Part shown: positions 1-10,560 of the stretch, piece after piece | Position numbering within the stretch: position 1 is the first letter of the stretch | How the letters are laid out: every line of letters begins with the position of its first letter | NCBI GenBank assembly: GCA_946406115.1 | Contig: OX291545.1 | Location: 7,378,001-7,442,000, forward strand | DNA: 64,000 bases | Source: Apoda limacodes | Lineage: Eukaryota; Arthropoda; Insecta; Lepidoptera; Limacodidae | Direction: 5' to 3' | The notes under the pieces: generated by a model | What the model was told of the DNA's origin: nothing | The model's database searches: none | Seen by the model: the letters and a program-made list of their open reading frames with translations, nothing else | Translations under genes and position numbers: made by a program

Positions 1-919
1 TGACCATTGGAGCCTAGCTTTTGTTTGTTTAACTTACTTCATTAGTTTCCCTCTGATTTTAAAAAGCTGACACTAAAATAAATTCATGACGGTAACATCA
101 CACAAATATTAAATCGATACAATTTAAATGTGTTATTTTAAACCATAGACTGTTAGGTTTTCCTTATATTTTTTTTTAAATTTTAACCCTTGTGGTTTTG
201 GAGATGAGTTTTTTCATCTTAGAATTTTCATCTCTTTTATTAAATAATTTTAAAACTATTTAATCAAATCTTATTGAAAAAATATAAAAGACCTTCAACA
301 AGCCCTTTCATTCGATACCTATCACTGGTCCTGTTTCCTTTCAGGATTCCGTTTTTAGCGGAAACATAGCCCAAAAAAAAAAAACCTTATTCTTCCACAT
401 CAAAACTAAAAGAAATCACTACGATCAGAAGGAAATATTACAAGTACCATAGGAAAAACTTATTTCTCGCTCCAATTGCTCTTGAAAGTGTCCTCAAGCG
501 ACCGATATTGTCTCGTTGGCAACAAATATAAATAGCTTTCATATTTTTCATGATATAACTGTCCTCAGACTGTATTATAGAGTATTCTGTAATCACTGTC
601 TGAATATCTGCCAAGTAACTTCACAGACATTATATCTTGCATAATACTGTAACTGTGTTTTTCTCTAAAAGCGCCTAAATCTGTACGTTTGTCTGCCACC
701 CTTACAATCAAAAAAATCTTTTGTATACAAGAAAACATACTTTAATTTTTTAAGATATGTAAGTTAGACTGAAATCAAATATTTATGGATAAATCACTCG
801 TTTGTATCGAACCTGTAAAGTATAAAAAAAAAACATTTTTCGTTTTATGATATCGTTCGGTAGGGTCACCCTATTTTAGAAAATAAAGAAATGTTTTGTT
901 TCAGTAAAATTTACCACCC
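1..919. other. AT-rich stretch, nothing recognised
   Basis: No open frame of coding character, RNA gene or clear repeat family was seen. Short A/T runs only. Confidence 0.5.
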
Positions 920-1172
920 TATAATCCTATAAATACTATAAATGCGAAAGTTTATTTGTCGGTCTGTCTGTTTGTTATTTCATAAGTCACTCATACATAG
1001 GCCAATTTAGATGAAATTTGGTATGGAGATAGTTTGAGTTCCCGCGGGAATAACTATAACCCAGCTTAAACGTAATATTTTATAAGTATAGTCATTATTA
1101 GTAAAGAGTTGACGTAAGAATCCTACGCCGATAACCAAATTGAGGGCGGGTGGATCCGCGGGCAAAATTCAT
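920..1172 (+). repeat. Short interspersed repeat, family A, copy 1
   Basis: Starts with 'tataaatgcgaaagttt' and 'gtctgtctgttt', passes through 'gatgaaatttggtatggaga' and 'cccgcgggaataactataac', and ends with 'cgccgataaccaaatt' and a GGCGGG tail. The same order of blocks recurs at 1193, 11530, 22285, 59385, 59565 and 63635, so this is a dispersed family. Similar repeats are common in Lepidoptera. Whether it is a SINE or a non-autonomous Helitron cannot be settled here. Confidence 0.75.
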
Positions 1173-1192
1173 TAATTACCAGCTATTTATAG

Positions 1193-1475
1193 CAGATTAT
1201 TATAAATGTGAAAGTTTGGATGTTTGGTTGTTTGTAACTCAATCACGCTTCAATCATTAGATGAATTGGGATAAAGTTTAGCACACATATATGTTAGGTC
1301 CTGGAATAGGACTAAAGGATTGGCTATTTTTCATCTCAGATAATTACCGAACCATAGCTGCAGCTATAATAGCTAGCTATAGCAAACTTGTTTAGTATAA
1401 TCAAGGAGTTGCCGTTAGAATCCCACGCTGATAACCAAATTTAAGGCGGGCGAAGCTGTAAGCAAACGATAGTTA
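1193..1475 (+). repeat. Short interspersed repeat, family A, copy 2
   Basis: A second copy directly follows copy 1: 'ttataaatgtgaaagtttgg', then 'taggtcctggaatagga', 'ctagctatagcaaacttgtt', 'aatcaaggagttgccg' and 'gataaccaaatttaaggcgg'. It is more complete than copy 1 in its 3' half. Confidence 0.75.
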
Positions 1476-2019
1476 TCAATATTTACGGTAGGTACTTTGC
1501 CTCGAATCACGACCTTTTGTCCACTCTGAAAAGAACATGGTCTTACTGAATTATTAACAATGAGGCGAAATTATTTAAGCTAGATAGTATCGAACATACT
1601 ATCTATCTAACCTACCTAAAGCTACACTAGAAGGGATTTTGAGAAGTTTGTTAATAAACTCACTTAAACATAATTGAAAAAACGGAAAAGAAGTACAGAA
1701 AACAACGCATCCACCATGTATAGATAATAATGTATGAATTAAAAAGTTTTGTTTGAAGTTAAAAGTTGTAGGTAATTGCTCGCTTGCAGTGTGCGCGGTG
1801 TTCGTTTTTTGTATCAGTATCTCTTCATCAACAGCTCTTTTACACACTTGAAAGAATAGTCGCATCTTTACCGCTCTAGGGTTCTATTAACGCGCGCTTT
1901 GCTACGAGAAAATAAAATTTACAAAGAAAAAGCCCGTGATATAATTAAGGTTAGGCACCTTTGCCTGCACCTAAAGACACTGTTAACGAGTAAGTGTAAG
2001 GCTTACAACGAATATTTGG
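1476..2019. other. Unassigned stretch
   Basis: Contains an 88-codon open frame on the minus strand (1599-1865) with no recognisable domain; its composition looks like chance. No repeat family recognised. Confidence 0.4.
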
Positions 2020-2740
2020 CTACAATACAATACAATACAAACATCCTTTATTGCACAAAACAAAACACAAACTTATTGAAAAAATAATATTAAAAACATG
2101 TACAACAGGCGATCTTATCGCCGGATGGCGATTTCTATCAGATAACCTGTGTTGGTATTGATATACAAATTTAAAACAATGGAATGGTAGGATGTGCAAA
2201 ATTGATACAAAAACTGAAATAAAGATATAACATAGAATACGAATAAAAACTACATATAGTCACGTATAAATTACCAAATAAGTAAATAACTACAAAACAT
2301 AAATACCCTTATACATAAAATATAAAATACATAAATTCCTTACATAAAAATACATAAACTACACATGAATAAAACAATCATAACTTAAATATTTAAGTGT
2401 CTACATTAGAACAACAGAGGGAGCAGAAGCAAGATTTAGAAAATGGTTTTTCACTTGTGCTTTGAAGGTTTTAAGTGATTGTACTTTTCGGATATCCACT
2501 GGGAGAGAGTTCCACAATCGCACTGCTAGTACGGTGAAGGAATCATCGTAAAATTTTGAGTTGTGACTCGGTGTATTAAGTAATAAATTAGAGGAGGAAC
2601 GCAAAGAGGCATAGTAACTAAAACGCACTTTGAGATAAGAAGGGTAGCTTGAACAGCACACAGTAAAGAAGTGAAAGAATATGAGCATTCCGGCGAAAGC
2701 GAATTGGGAGCCACTTGAGCTTCACGCGGAAATTGGAAAT
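2020..2740 (-). pseudogene. 3' end of a non-LTR retrotransposon (C-terminus of ORF2 plus 3' UTR)
   Basis: On the minus strand, 2688-2401 encodes a peptide with 'VLAVRLWNSLPVDIRK' followed by 'SLKTFKAQVKNHFLN'. This is the usual C-terminal signature of LINE ORF2 proteins downstream of the reverse transcriptase. The remaining ORF2 is absent, so the copy is strongly 5'-truncated. Upstream, another frame (2714-2526) overlaps, suggesting a frameshift. The 3' UTR runs to about 2020 and includes the block 'tttattgcacaaaa' and 'ggcgatcttatcgcc', also present at 37800-37940. It ends in 'caatacaatacaatacaa'. Clade is not certain (CR1/Jockey-like). Confidence 0.7.
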
Positions 2741-2814
2741 ATGGTCATATTTGCGTAATAAATATAAACCATATACAAGAGATTTTGAAGTCGCTCAAGT
2801 TTGTTAACGGTAAT

Positions 2815-3215
2815 GTAATTCGGTATTCGGCTTATTTGGTTACTTTTATCCTTTTCTGCCGAGTACCTAGTACTATTCAGCCGAATATCGAATACTTAAG
2901 ATTTTTTATTGTAGTATAAAAACAAAAACATTGTTTTATTTATGATGATGTATTTTCTTGTAATCAATAAAATAATCATGCATTATCAACTTCCATACTA
3001 TGGGTGAGTTGTTTTTAGATGCAATAATCAATTACTATTTTAGTAGGATAACACAAATTCACTTTTAAAGTAAACAAATCAAAACAAAGAGAGCACGAAA
3101 ATATTCGTATTTATTATGAGCACCATACAAACATGTCAAAATACGAAGCGCGGCGTGGGAGTGAGGTCACACGCTGGCCGAATCCTTTTGCCGAATATTC
3201 GGTATTCGGCGTGTG
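2815..3215. repeat. Palindrome-rich repeat (CCGAATATTCGG)
   Basis: The left part has 'cggtattcggctta' and 'cagccgaatatcgaata'. The right part has 'gccgaatattcggtattcgg', which contains the self-complementary CCGAATATTCGG. The mirrored motifs at both ends suggest a foldback or inverted-repeat element, but no target duplication was found. Confidence 0.4.
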
Positions 3216-3239
3216 GCCAACTATACTATTCGTTGCAAG

Positions 3240-3511
3240 CAGGGCTGTAGCTAGAGTTGAATCTAAGGTAGGGCAGCGGTGGTTTCATGCACGGGTACGG
3301 CGCAAGTAATTTTTCTATCTTTTATTCCTTTACCTGCTTGTGAGCGTAAGTAATTAAGGTAGAAGGTAATTGGGTGGGATCGCGGGAAAACAAGAGCAAA
3401 ATGGTATTAATTTATAGTACGGGAAAACAAATTATGTATTTTATACCTTAGTTTATGGTACTTTTAAGGTTGGCCATTGCCCGACAATGCCCCCCCTTAG
3501 CTACGGCCCTG
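3240..3511. mobile_element. hAT-type MITE with 8-bp target site duplication
   Basis: The left end reads CAGGGCTGTAGCTAGAG and the right end is the complement of CAGGGCCGTAGCTAAGG. The same 8 bp, GTTGCAAG, lies directly outside both ends (3232-3239 and 3512-3519). An 8-bp duplication with CAGGG ends is typical of the hAT superfamily. The 272-bp element codes for no transposase, so it is non-autonomous. Confidence 0.85.
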
Positions 3512-3519
3512 GTTGCAAG

Positions 3520-3957
3520 TTTAATATACAAGCTGGAAACGCTAAGTGATCTCACATGTTTATTTTTAAACCATACAATACACGATATCGAAATACTGAT
3601 TATTGATCCTGAAAGTGCTTTACGAGCGCTATCCAATGATATCAATAATGGTTTATGAAAAAAATTAGATGTATCCGAAAATTTTATGGTTTCAACTTCC
3701 ATACATTTAGTATAGCGACATGGCACTCTCGCATGATACCTAAATAATTTTGATAATACATTTTAAACATTTCTCTTTTTTAAACATAAGAATAGGTACG
3801 CCAATTACATATTTAAAACTTTTTTGTACAAACACAATACCTAGCAGGTATTTTTTGTAGCGCCATTCTCTTTTATTTAATTTTAATTATATCGAAGCAA
3901 AAGAATTAAATTCAAAAGCCAGTTCGGTTTGTTTATATAGATACTCTTTTATAATAC
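3520..3957. other. AT-rich stretch, nothing recognised
   Basis: No gene or repeat recognised to the right of the hAT MITE. Confidence 0.45.
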
Positions 3958-4092
3958 CGAAGTAGATTGGAAAGATGGACAGATGACCTTGTTAAGGTAG
4001 CGGGGAGCCGTTGGTTGCAGGCGGCACCGAGTTGCACGCTGTGGAGTATGTTAGGTGAGGCCAATGCCCAGCAGTGGACCTCAATGGGCTGA
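3958..4092 (+). pseudogene. C-terminal fragment of an RTE-type reverse transcriptase
   Basis: The frame from 3958 reads RSRLE followed by 'RWTDDLVKVAGSRWLQAAPS' and '...EANAQQWTSMG', ending at a TGA at 4090-4092. This matches the conserved end of lepidopteran RTE-type endonuclease/reverse transcriptase proteins. Only about 44 codons remain; the rest of the element is missing on the left. The large RTE at 53075-55640 lacks exactly this segment, so the two are complementary remnants of the same clade, not parts of one copy. Confidence 0.7.
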
Positions 4093-6014
4093 TATGATAA
4101 GATTGGAAACACGTGGAGTGACACATGTATCTACTATCTATTACCATTATTGATACAGATATCAATTTATTTTTATAATAAGTGCATAATATATTTTTAA
4201 GTACGATAAAATATCTCTCCTCATGTCGCCATTTATTCTTTTTTATTGAAATAGATTAATAGACACGCCTAACGACTACTAGCGAGACATGAGTAATAAG
4301 GAAAACTTTCATTGTATCCAATGTAATGTCACTTGATGTTTTGATGTAACGGGTGAACCGAGGCCTTCGAGGTCCAGTTCGTACTTAAATTTTAGGATCC
4401 AGTAGCCAAACGGCAAATCGGTACCCTTATAGTTTCGTCATGTCACAGCTAATAAAATTTTACAGAAAGGTGTCTTTTGTTAACCTATTGCAGATTCGTT
4501 AAGAAAATTGAGAAAAAAATTGAGGGGTAAGTTTTCGTACATTGAACTGATAAATTTATTTTTATGCACTCCGTCGTGTAAGGGCACCTATTGCTGGACA
4601 GGGCTTCTAAAATGCATTTAAGTTTTGATTTTTTTTTTCCAAAATGTATCTTTTGCGAGTTATTCATAATTCGAGGCTTCCAAGTTAAAAATAAAGTAGT
4701 TCCTTTCCTTTCAAGACATTCTGAAAAAAAAATCTAAATTAAATCACGATAATAGTAACATCTCATACTAACAGCGATTGTTTTGAACGAAACCTGTTCA
4801 CTATAAATGTTTTTATAGGTATGCGCAATAACTATCATTGTAGGGAACCCTACATGCGTGTAGGAGACGCACACACTTGGCCGTTTTTTTTGTATTACAC
4901 TCGTTCTAATTAAGATAGTTTGCATGACTGTCCTTCCGGTGTATTTGAATAATTTATTGGTTTCAATGTTAATACCAGTTTGAACGTTTGAATTATTAAA
5001 ATCAGTCGTTTTGTATGTTTATTTTACATATGGTTATATAGCATATGTTCAAGTAATTATTATTAGTTACGATCGTGGAGTAATAATTAGTTTTGTTTAA
5101 TATTTGATTAAAAAAAGCATTGTTGTTGCAAAATTAGTTGAGTAGGTATGCGTTCAATTGTATTTCGCCGCCCTATCATTATTATTGCATTCCGCCAATG
5201 TATAAGTTTCTCCTAAAATTGATACATTTTTTCAAACATATTAATAAATTTTCTAAAAATTCATTGCAACCGAATTAACAACATTTAATATTGAATTATA
5301 AAATATTTAATATTAAATTACTTATAAAATAATAAAATTTAGTCCTTAAGATTTTTTATTGGTTTTCGAATTATTAAGAAACCTATTTGTGCAAAAAGTA
5401 TAATATAATATATAACTATATATGTAGACTGATCAAAGCTTTACTTTCAAAATAACCTTAAGTATATAACACTCCTTCAAAATGACTTAAATTATTTCTA
5501 GACTGTTTCTAACATTCAATCTATCTTTAATAACTACAAGTCAACTGAAACACATCTACACCTACTATAATTTACACACAAAACATGAATCTATAATTTT
5601 ATTACCGCGGCTCTACTTATTTCGCTAGATTGTAGTATATTGCAAAATCCACAAGAAAACCAGAGCTGCAGTCAATACCTATATAGGAACCTATAAATCT
5701 CTTTTTTATAAAATTCCACAAATCCTCTGATGATAATAACCTTGTTTCCTTTCGGAAAAGATCTGTTTTCCACTTAACAACGGAGCAGTTTATTGTCATT
5801 TTTACAGTTGCGAGTTCCGCGGCTGCAGAGCATCGCGTTAACTAGAATTTATATCTCCATCTGGAACACTTCGAGTTTTATAAAAACCGATTTATATCTT
5901 TTTGAACCACTTTTTAAATAAGAATTATTGCACTCCTTTCATATATATTCCTTATCGTCACCTCACTTTTATAAACGGCTTTCAGGGTTGTGAAAATGTG
6001 ATATAATGTTATAT

Positions 6015-6016
<2 letters not shown>
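4093..6016. other. Unassigned AT-rich stretch with one repeat end
   Basis: About 4385-4445 resembles the end of the 'ggctacggaacccc' short repeats ('ttttaggatccagtagccaaa', 'ttatagtttcgtcatgtc'). The remainder is AT-rich with no gene seen. Confidence 0.4.
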
Positions 6017-6075
<59 letters not shown>

Positions 6076-6114
6076 GTGTGTGCGTGTGTGTGTGTGTTTG
6101 TGTATGTGTGTGTA
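6017..6114. repeat. (TG)n microsatellite
   Basis: Uninterrupted TG from 6017 to 6073 (about 28 units), then an interrupted TG/CG/TA stretch to about 6114. The 73-aa valine/cysteine frame across it is an artefact of the repeat. Confidence 0.95.
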
Positions 6115-6539
6115 TGCATCTTTACGTTTAGTATTGCTGGATACACACCTATATCACATCAACCATTTTATTCCTGGGTTTTATGTAGTGGTGAGACCAT
6201 CAGTGCAACGTGTCGTGATTTCAAAAAATAATATTTCATAACTTTGACGATTCTAAAGTTTTTTTAAAAACCTAATTTAAATAAAAAAAAATGTTGACTT
6301 AGAATTACCAACTTTAAAGTAATAAAGTACGATAAAACAGAAAACCTGGGGCAGGATAATATACTCCCTTTTCCAGTTTTAAACAAATTATATAAAGTAT
6401 GTTAAGCGATATATTGTTCTAGATAATAATAATATACCATCACGACACTTATCCCCGAAGGTGTTGTCAGAGATGTCATGAGCGAGTACCCGTAAGATGG
6501 TGGTGGGTAACGTGCCGGGCTCAAACGAGAGTCGAGACA

Positions 6540-6660
6540 ACTTTATAATTAACAAATTGTAACCAACATTGTGACAATACCTATGGCTATCCCTGACCGG
6601 GAATCGAACCTTTTTCGATCGATTGGGAAGTTTACTATACAGCAAGCTCTAGTTGCAAGT
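6540..6660 (-). repeat. tRNA-derived SINE remnant
   Basis: Reading the minus strand, 6610-6600 gives GGTTCGATTCC, a pol III B-box, within 'ggttcgattcccggtcaggg'. I could not fold a full tRNA cloverleaf or find a convincing A-box, so this is a SINE head, not a tRNA gene. Confidence 0.5.
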
Positions 6661-6919
6661 AAAGTTTGTCCAAGTAAAATTTGCTTATAGTGGATAAAAT
6701 TGAATTTTCCGGGATGAAATTTCCGTCCCTTCAACAATCTCTGTACCAAAAATTAGCTTAATTGGTTACACCATTGTGACGGTATACATACTAACAAACA
6801 TACTTTTAAAAATATATATTAGTTTGAATGTACTGTAGGTACAATTAACATATTTATTTAAAGGTATACATACACAGTTATTTTATAGTATCATCAATGT
6901 AAATTAATATTTTCATTAC

Positions 6920-7015
6920 AAAGATGCATACAAAAGATTGACCTCAAGCCAGGACTTGAACCTGCAACCCTTACATTTCGTGTAAGCTTGCACAAGTCTG
7001 GCTGATAAAAATCCC
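6920..7015 (-). repeat. tRNA-like (B-box) repeat remnant
   Basis: The minus strand carries GGTTCAAGTCC at 6962-6952, inside 'gggttgcaggttcaagtcct'. The B-box is good but there is no complete cloverleaf. Probably a decayed SINE head. Confidence 0.4.
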
Positions 7016-7065
7016 AACTACATATTTGCTCTGGAAATACGCTCGTTACGAACGTCACATACAAC

Positions 7066-7310
7066 GCATAGATATGCTATGTATGATATATTTTCTTCTA
7101 AGACTAACATTCAAGGAGTCATAAACGAAGAAAGATTAATTCTATGTATGTATATTTATATTGTATTTTTTGTTTCTATTAAGATTTTGTGTGTTTGTAA
7201 GATTAATGTACTAGGGCTTTACAGTTCTTTTATAGTTTATATGTATAAGTATAAAATATCTATGTAGATATATAGATATCAAAAGTAGATATACCTTTAT
7301 GTATACCTAA
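7066..7310 (+). repeat. Unclassified dispersed repeat, copy 1 of 2
   Basis: Shares an ordered series of blocks with 28560-28745: 'gatatatttt', 'aagact', 'gaagaaagatta', 'tctatg', 'gtatatttat', 'aagattttgtgt/aagatttgtgta' and 'tttgtaagatt'. No coding frame and no clear ends. The family is not one I recognise. Confidence 0.6.
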
Positions 7311-7376
7311 TAAAGCTAGTTCCAAAATTGACGATAGTAAGTAAGCAAAGTAATATGATTATTATTTTTCTTTCAG

Positions 7377-7424
7377 GTATGCATCTACTTCTACCTGACG
7401 TAGCTAAGATAAGCCAAACCTTGT
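7377..7424 (+). other. Exon-like 48-bp block on the + strand
   Basis: A strong acceptor (pyrimidine-rich 'ttattatttttctttcag') ends at 7376 and a strong donor GTAAGT begins at 7425. One frame is open: gt, then ATG, then HLLLPDVAKISQTL. If joined to the PDE1 exon at 51685 the junction would create TAA, so it is not a coding first exon of that gene as drawn. It could be a non-coding 5' exon or chance. Confidence 0.25.
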
Positions 7425-7690
7425 GTAAGTTATAATTTTATTACTTTCAATAAAATATATTTACTTGCAGCTACAGCTATTCACAAATTTTATAATATTT
7501 TCACTAATTTTGTACAAAGTTAATTTTAAAAATGTGCTTCTTTAAAAATACAACTAATAATAAGCTATTTTGCAACGTTTATTATTGTTTTGAGATAAAT
7601 TGAGATAAACAGTTACTTTTAGCATACATGCTATCAACAACTCACAGATTTATCATTAAAACAATACAACTTTCAAGCAAAATAGCTTAC

Positions 7691-7832
7691 CTGATTTTGC
7701 TGTCTAGAATGAGCTTCCAAGTCATGGAGTTCACACATAATTTTACTGCAAAAATATCTGCAAAGACCAAGAAAGATGCTTTACTAGGCGCCATTAAACT
7801 TGAAGTGCCGCTTCTGGATAGAGGGGCAGATT
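7691..7832 (-). other. Exon-like 142-bp block on the minus strand
   Basis: On the minus strand, 'catcgttattgcag' is a good acceptor just before 7832 and the donor reads AAATCAG/GTAAGC at 7691-7690. One frame is open throughout: two bases, then SAPLSRSGTSSLMAPSK, then a hydrophobic stretch (ASFLVFADIFAVKLCV) and NSMTWKLILDSKIR, with two bases left over. The product is not recognised. The entering phase (1) matches the leaving phase of the other minus-strand block at 48579-48639. The + strand of the same block is also open and has its own possible acceptor ('tgctgtctag'), so the orientation is not proven. Confidence 0.35.
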
Positions 7833-8394
7833 CTGCAATAACGATGTCATTACGATGTGTCTATAAAAACATTTTAAAGCATTCGATAAGACTTAAAAAC
7901 AATAAAAATCAAGTTAGGCCACAACATTTCTTCTTTCCATTCGTTTTTAGCTTTTTTGTCTTTTTTTTTTCATAATACTATTGTAAGGTTTTTTTAACTA
8001 GACGCGTTACCCGCGCCGAATAACAATGAATATTTTTAATTTAAATATATATATGGTATACATATTTTAGTTATGCAGCTTAAACACACACAAACATACA
8101 GTGTATTGTATCATAGTTCGTACAATAGCAAAAAATTATGAGTCAATAAGTGATAGATTACTCGTCTTTTATCATTGTTTGTTATGACTGATGGTGCTTA
8201 ACAAATAATAAAGCGAAATATTTCATACTACCTAATGTGTTTTTCTTCAAAAAAATAGTATAATAAAAATATAATAAAAAGTACGAAAATATTATATTAA
8301 ATTTTATAAAAAACATTAGGTTTAGATTCGAAATGTTGATAACACTCCGATGATATGCCTAAGGAAAAAATCATTAATCTTCTTGCGTTTCTTA
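7833..8394. other. AT-rich stretch, nothing recognised
   Basis: Apart from poly-T and poly-A runs, no gene or repeat family was recognised. Confidence 0.4.
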
Positions 8395-8850
8395 GGGTTC
8401 CATACCCGAAGGAAGAATAAGCGGAACCCTATTACTAGGGGTCCGCTGTCCGTCCTTCTGTCCGTCCGTCCGTCCGTCCGTCCGTCTGTCACCAGGCTGT
8501 ATCTCATGAACCGTGATAGTTAGACAGTTGAAATTTTTCACAGAAGATGTATTTCTGTTGCCGCTATAAGAACAAAACTAAAAAACAGAAAAAAAAAATA
8601 TTTAAGGTGGCTCCCATACAACAAACGTGATTTTTTTGCTAGATATTAATAACGGCAACAGGTAGACGCCTAAAATATGCACAGAATATTTAGTTATATA
8701 GTCGTTTTAAAAATAAACTATTAGATTAAAATAAAACAAATATTTAAGGGGGCTCCTATAAAACCAAAGTTATTTTTTTGCCATTTTTATAGATAATGGT
8801 ACGGAACCCTTCGTGCGCGAGTCCGGCTCGCACTTAGCCGCTTTTTTAAG
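8395..8850. repeat. Short interspersed repeat, family B, copy 1
   Basis: Runs from 'gggttccatacccgaagg' through a (GTCC)n stretch at 8450-8487 and 'caccaggctgtatctcatga', 'tagttagacagttgaaat', to 'cggaacccttcgtgcgcgag' and 'tccggctcgcactta'. A second copy lies at 37010-37405. The 'gagtccggctcgcac' end is the complement of the 'gtgcgagtcggactcgc' head found in other short repeats here. Confidence 0.75.
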
Positions 8851-8944
8851 AAAGAAGATGTAAGAATCGTTTTTCGATTCCTTATTCTGTGGCTTCTCTT
8901 TAGTTAGACGCAAAGAATTGTCTTAAGATATAATTTGTCATTAT

Positions 8945-9130
8945 TACTTATTAACCGACTTCAAAAAAAGGAGGTTCTCAATCCGGTTGTATGTTTTTTT
9001 ATGTTAATCAGAACTCCGTCATCTATAAACCAATTTGGTTTTTTTTTTAGGAAAGGATTACCCACAGATTGGTTTCATTTTAATATGGTCAGCAGTCTTT
9101 TCACACCTTACAAATGAGATGTTTTCTATT
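8945..9130 (+). repeat. Short interspersed repeat (AACCGACTTCAAAAAA type)
   Basis: Starts 'ttaaccgacttcaaaaaaag' and continues 'gaggttctcaatccggttgt'. This opening block is very common in lepidopteran genomes. A related opening is seen at 13163-13190. Confidence 0.65.
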
Positions 9131-10084
9131 TGTATGGAGCCTGGGCCATGACATTGTACATAACGCTAAAAAATGAGAAATAATGTGTAAAACTGATTGG
9201 AACCATTAATTTTCCATATTTATGCCGTAATTTTATGTACAAATAAATTTTATGAATTGAAGTTAGCAATATTGAACAATGGAAACACAGTCGTAACAAT
9301 CTTAATCCATAGAGTAAAAGAAAATACTATCTTACCCGTCAATTCTGGCGCGCCCGCTAAAATGAGGCAATGTATGTTATAAAGGCTTATATCTTTGAAA
9401 AACTGAGTTTTTTGTTGCTTAATGTTGTCACAGATCGAGCCTAACAGATAGGATATAAGTACTTTTTGTACCGATTGAGAATTTCCACAGAAATAGTTAT
9501 TTTTGTGTGGAATTTTTCCCTCAAAACACAACGGAGCTATACGTGACTCAATTTAGGACCAAACCAAAGACAATGTATGTTTGATCTTAAATATTTTTCT
9601 AAAGTTAGTAGGTACAAACTCAAAGCACTCTCTTATAGTACAATATCCACATTAAACTGAATAATATACAACAACACTAAAGGTAACAACTTACACGTTC
9701 ATAGCCGGCATTAGCTTGCAAATCAGTTCAGTTTGTAAAGGTTTGAGTAGAAACTCTATCCAACCAAGTCGGTTTTTGAACGCAGCTTCGAGGTGATCAT
9801 AGATAAGATGCAGTGCGCATTATGGTGTCAGTGATGTCAGCATTGAAAATATAAACATTTAAAATTAATTTTGTACACGAAAATCAGACACAAAACTTAA
9901 AAATTAATAATTAATATGTGAAGTACTATTTTTAAACTTTTTTTCTATTAGGTGTACAATGTTTTGGCCCCAGTTCGAACAACTCCTTTAAAGAAAAAAC
10001 GTTTCACTGAAGTGCATGGTAGGCTTAAAAAAATCGACGATCATTTTGCCTTTTTATGCATTTGACATTGCAAGAAAAAACTGA
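9131..10084. other. Unassigned stretch
   Basis: No coding frame of substance; the two overlapping 60-90 codon frames near 9200-9530 lie on opposite strands and look random. Confidence 0.4.
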
Positions 10085-10330
10085 TTTTGACGTTTTAATT
10101 TTTAGGGTTCCATAGCTAAAACCATATGTTATTACCGTATGTATATGTAGTGTAATATGCTTTATATCGTTTATCAAATATAATGGTTTCGTAGTCAAAT
10201 GGCAAAAACAGATTTCGTTATGTCCATCTGTTCTTCCCTTTGTCAATTTTAGGGTAAAAACGTTAGCCATAATACAGTTTCGTCAAATCAGTCCGCTGGT
10301 TCTTTAGCGGCAACTAAAAATTAAAAAAAA
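10085..10330. repeat. Short repeat fragment ('gggttccatag' type)
   Basis: Contains 'tttttagggttccatagcta', 'gtagtcaaatggcaaaaac' and 'ttatgtccatctgttcttcc', the usual order of motifs at the end of the 'ggaaccc' family of short repeats, strongly decayed. Confidence 0.45.
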
Positions 10331-10394
10331 TTAACTTTTTGCTTAAGAAAAACATAAACCAACTTCAAATACACGAAAAATTAAAAATCAACCC

Positions 10395-10560
10395 ACTAAA
10401 GCAGACATACTGACGGAACATTTAGCTACAGTTTGTTACAGAATACCAACAAAACCTTTTTACCTATCTTTACTTGTCTTTATTTTAAGCAATCGATTTC
10501 AAAGGGAATAAAACATGTAGCTTATTGTTCTGTTAATAAGTATAGTCTGCTTTAGGGGCT
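10395..10560. repeat. Imperfect inverted repeat (foldback)
   Basis: Left arm at about 10393-10432 ('ccactaaagcagacatact', 'ggaacatttagctaca') matches the complement of the right arm at about 10514-10557 ('cccctaaagcagactatact', 'agaacaataagctaca'). Could be a short MITE; no target duplication identified. Confidence 0.5.

Noticed and set aside
6020..6241. Val/Cys-rich open frame
   Set aside because: It is a translation of the TG microsatellite.
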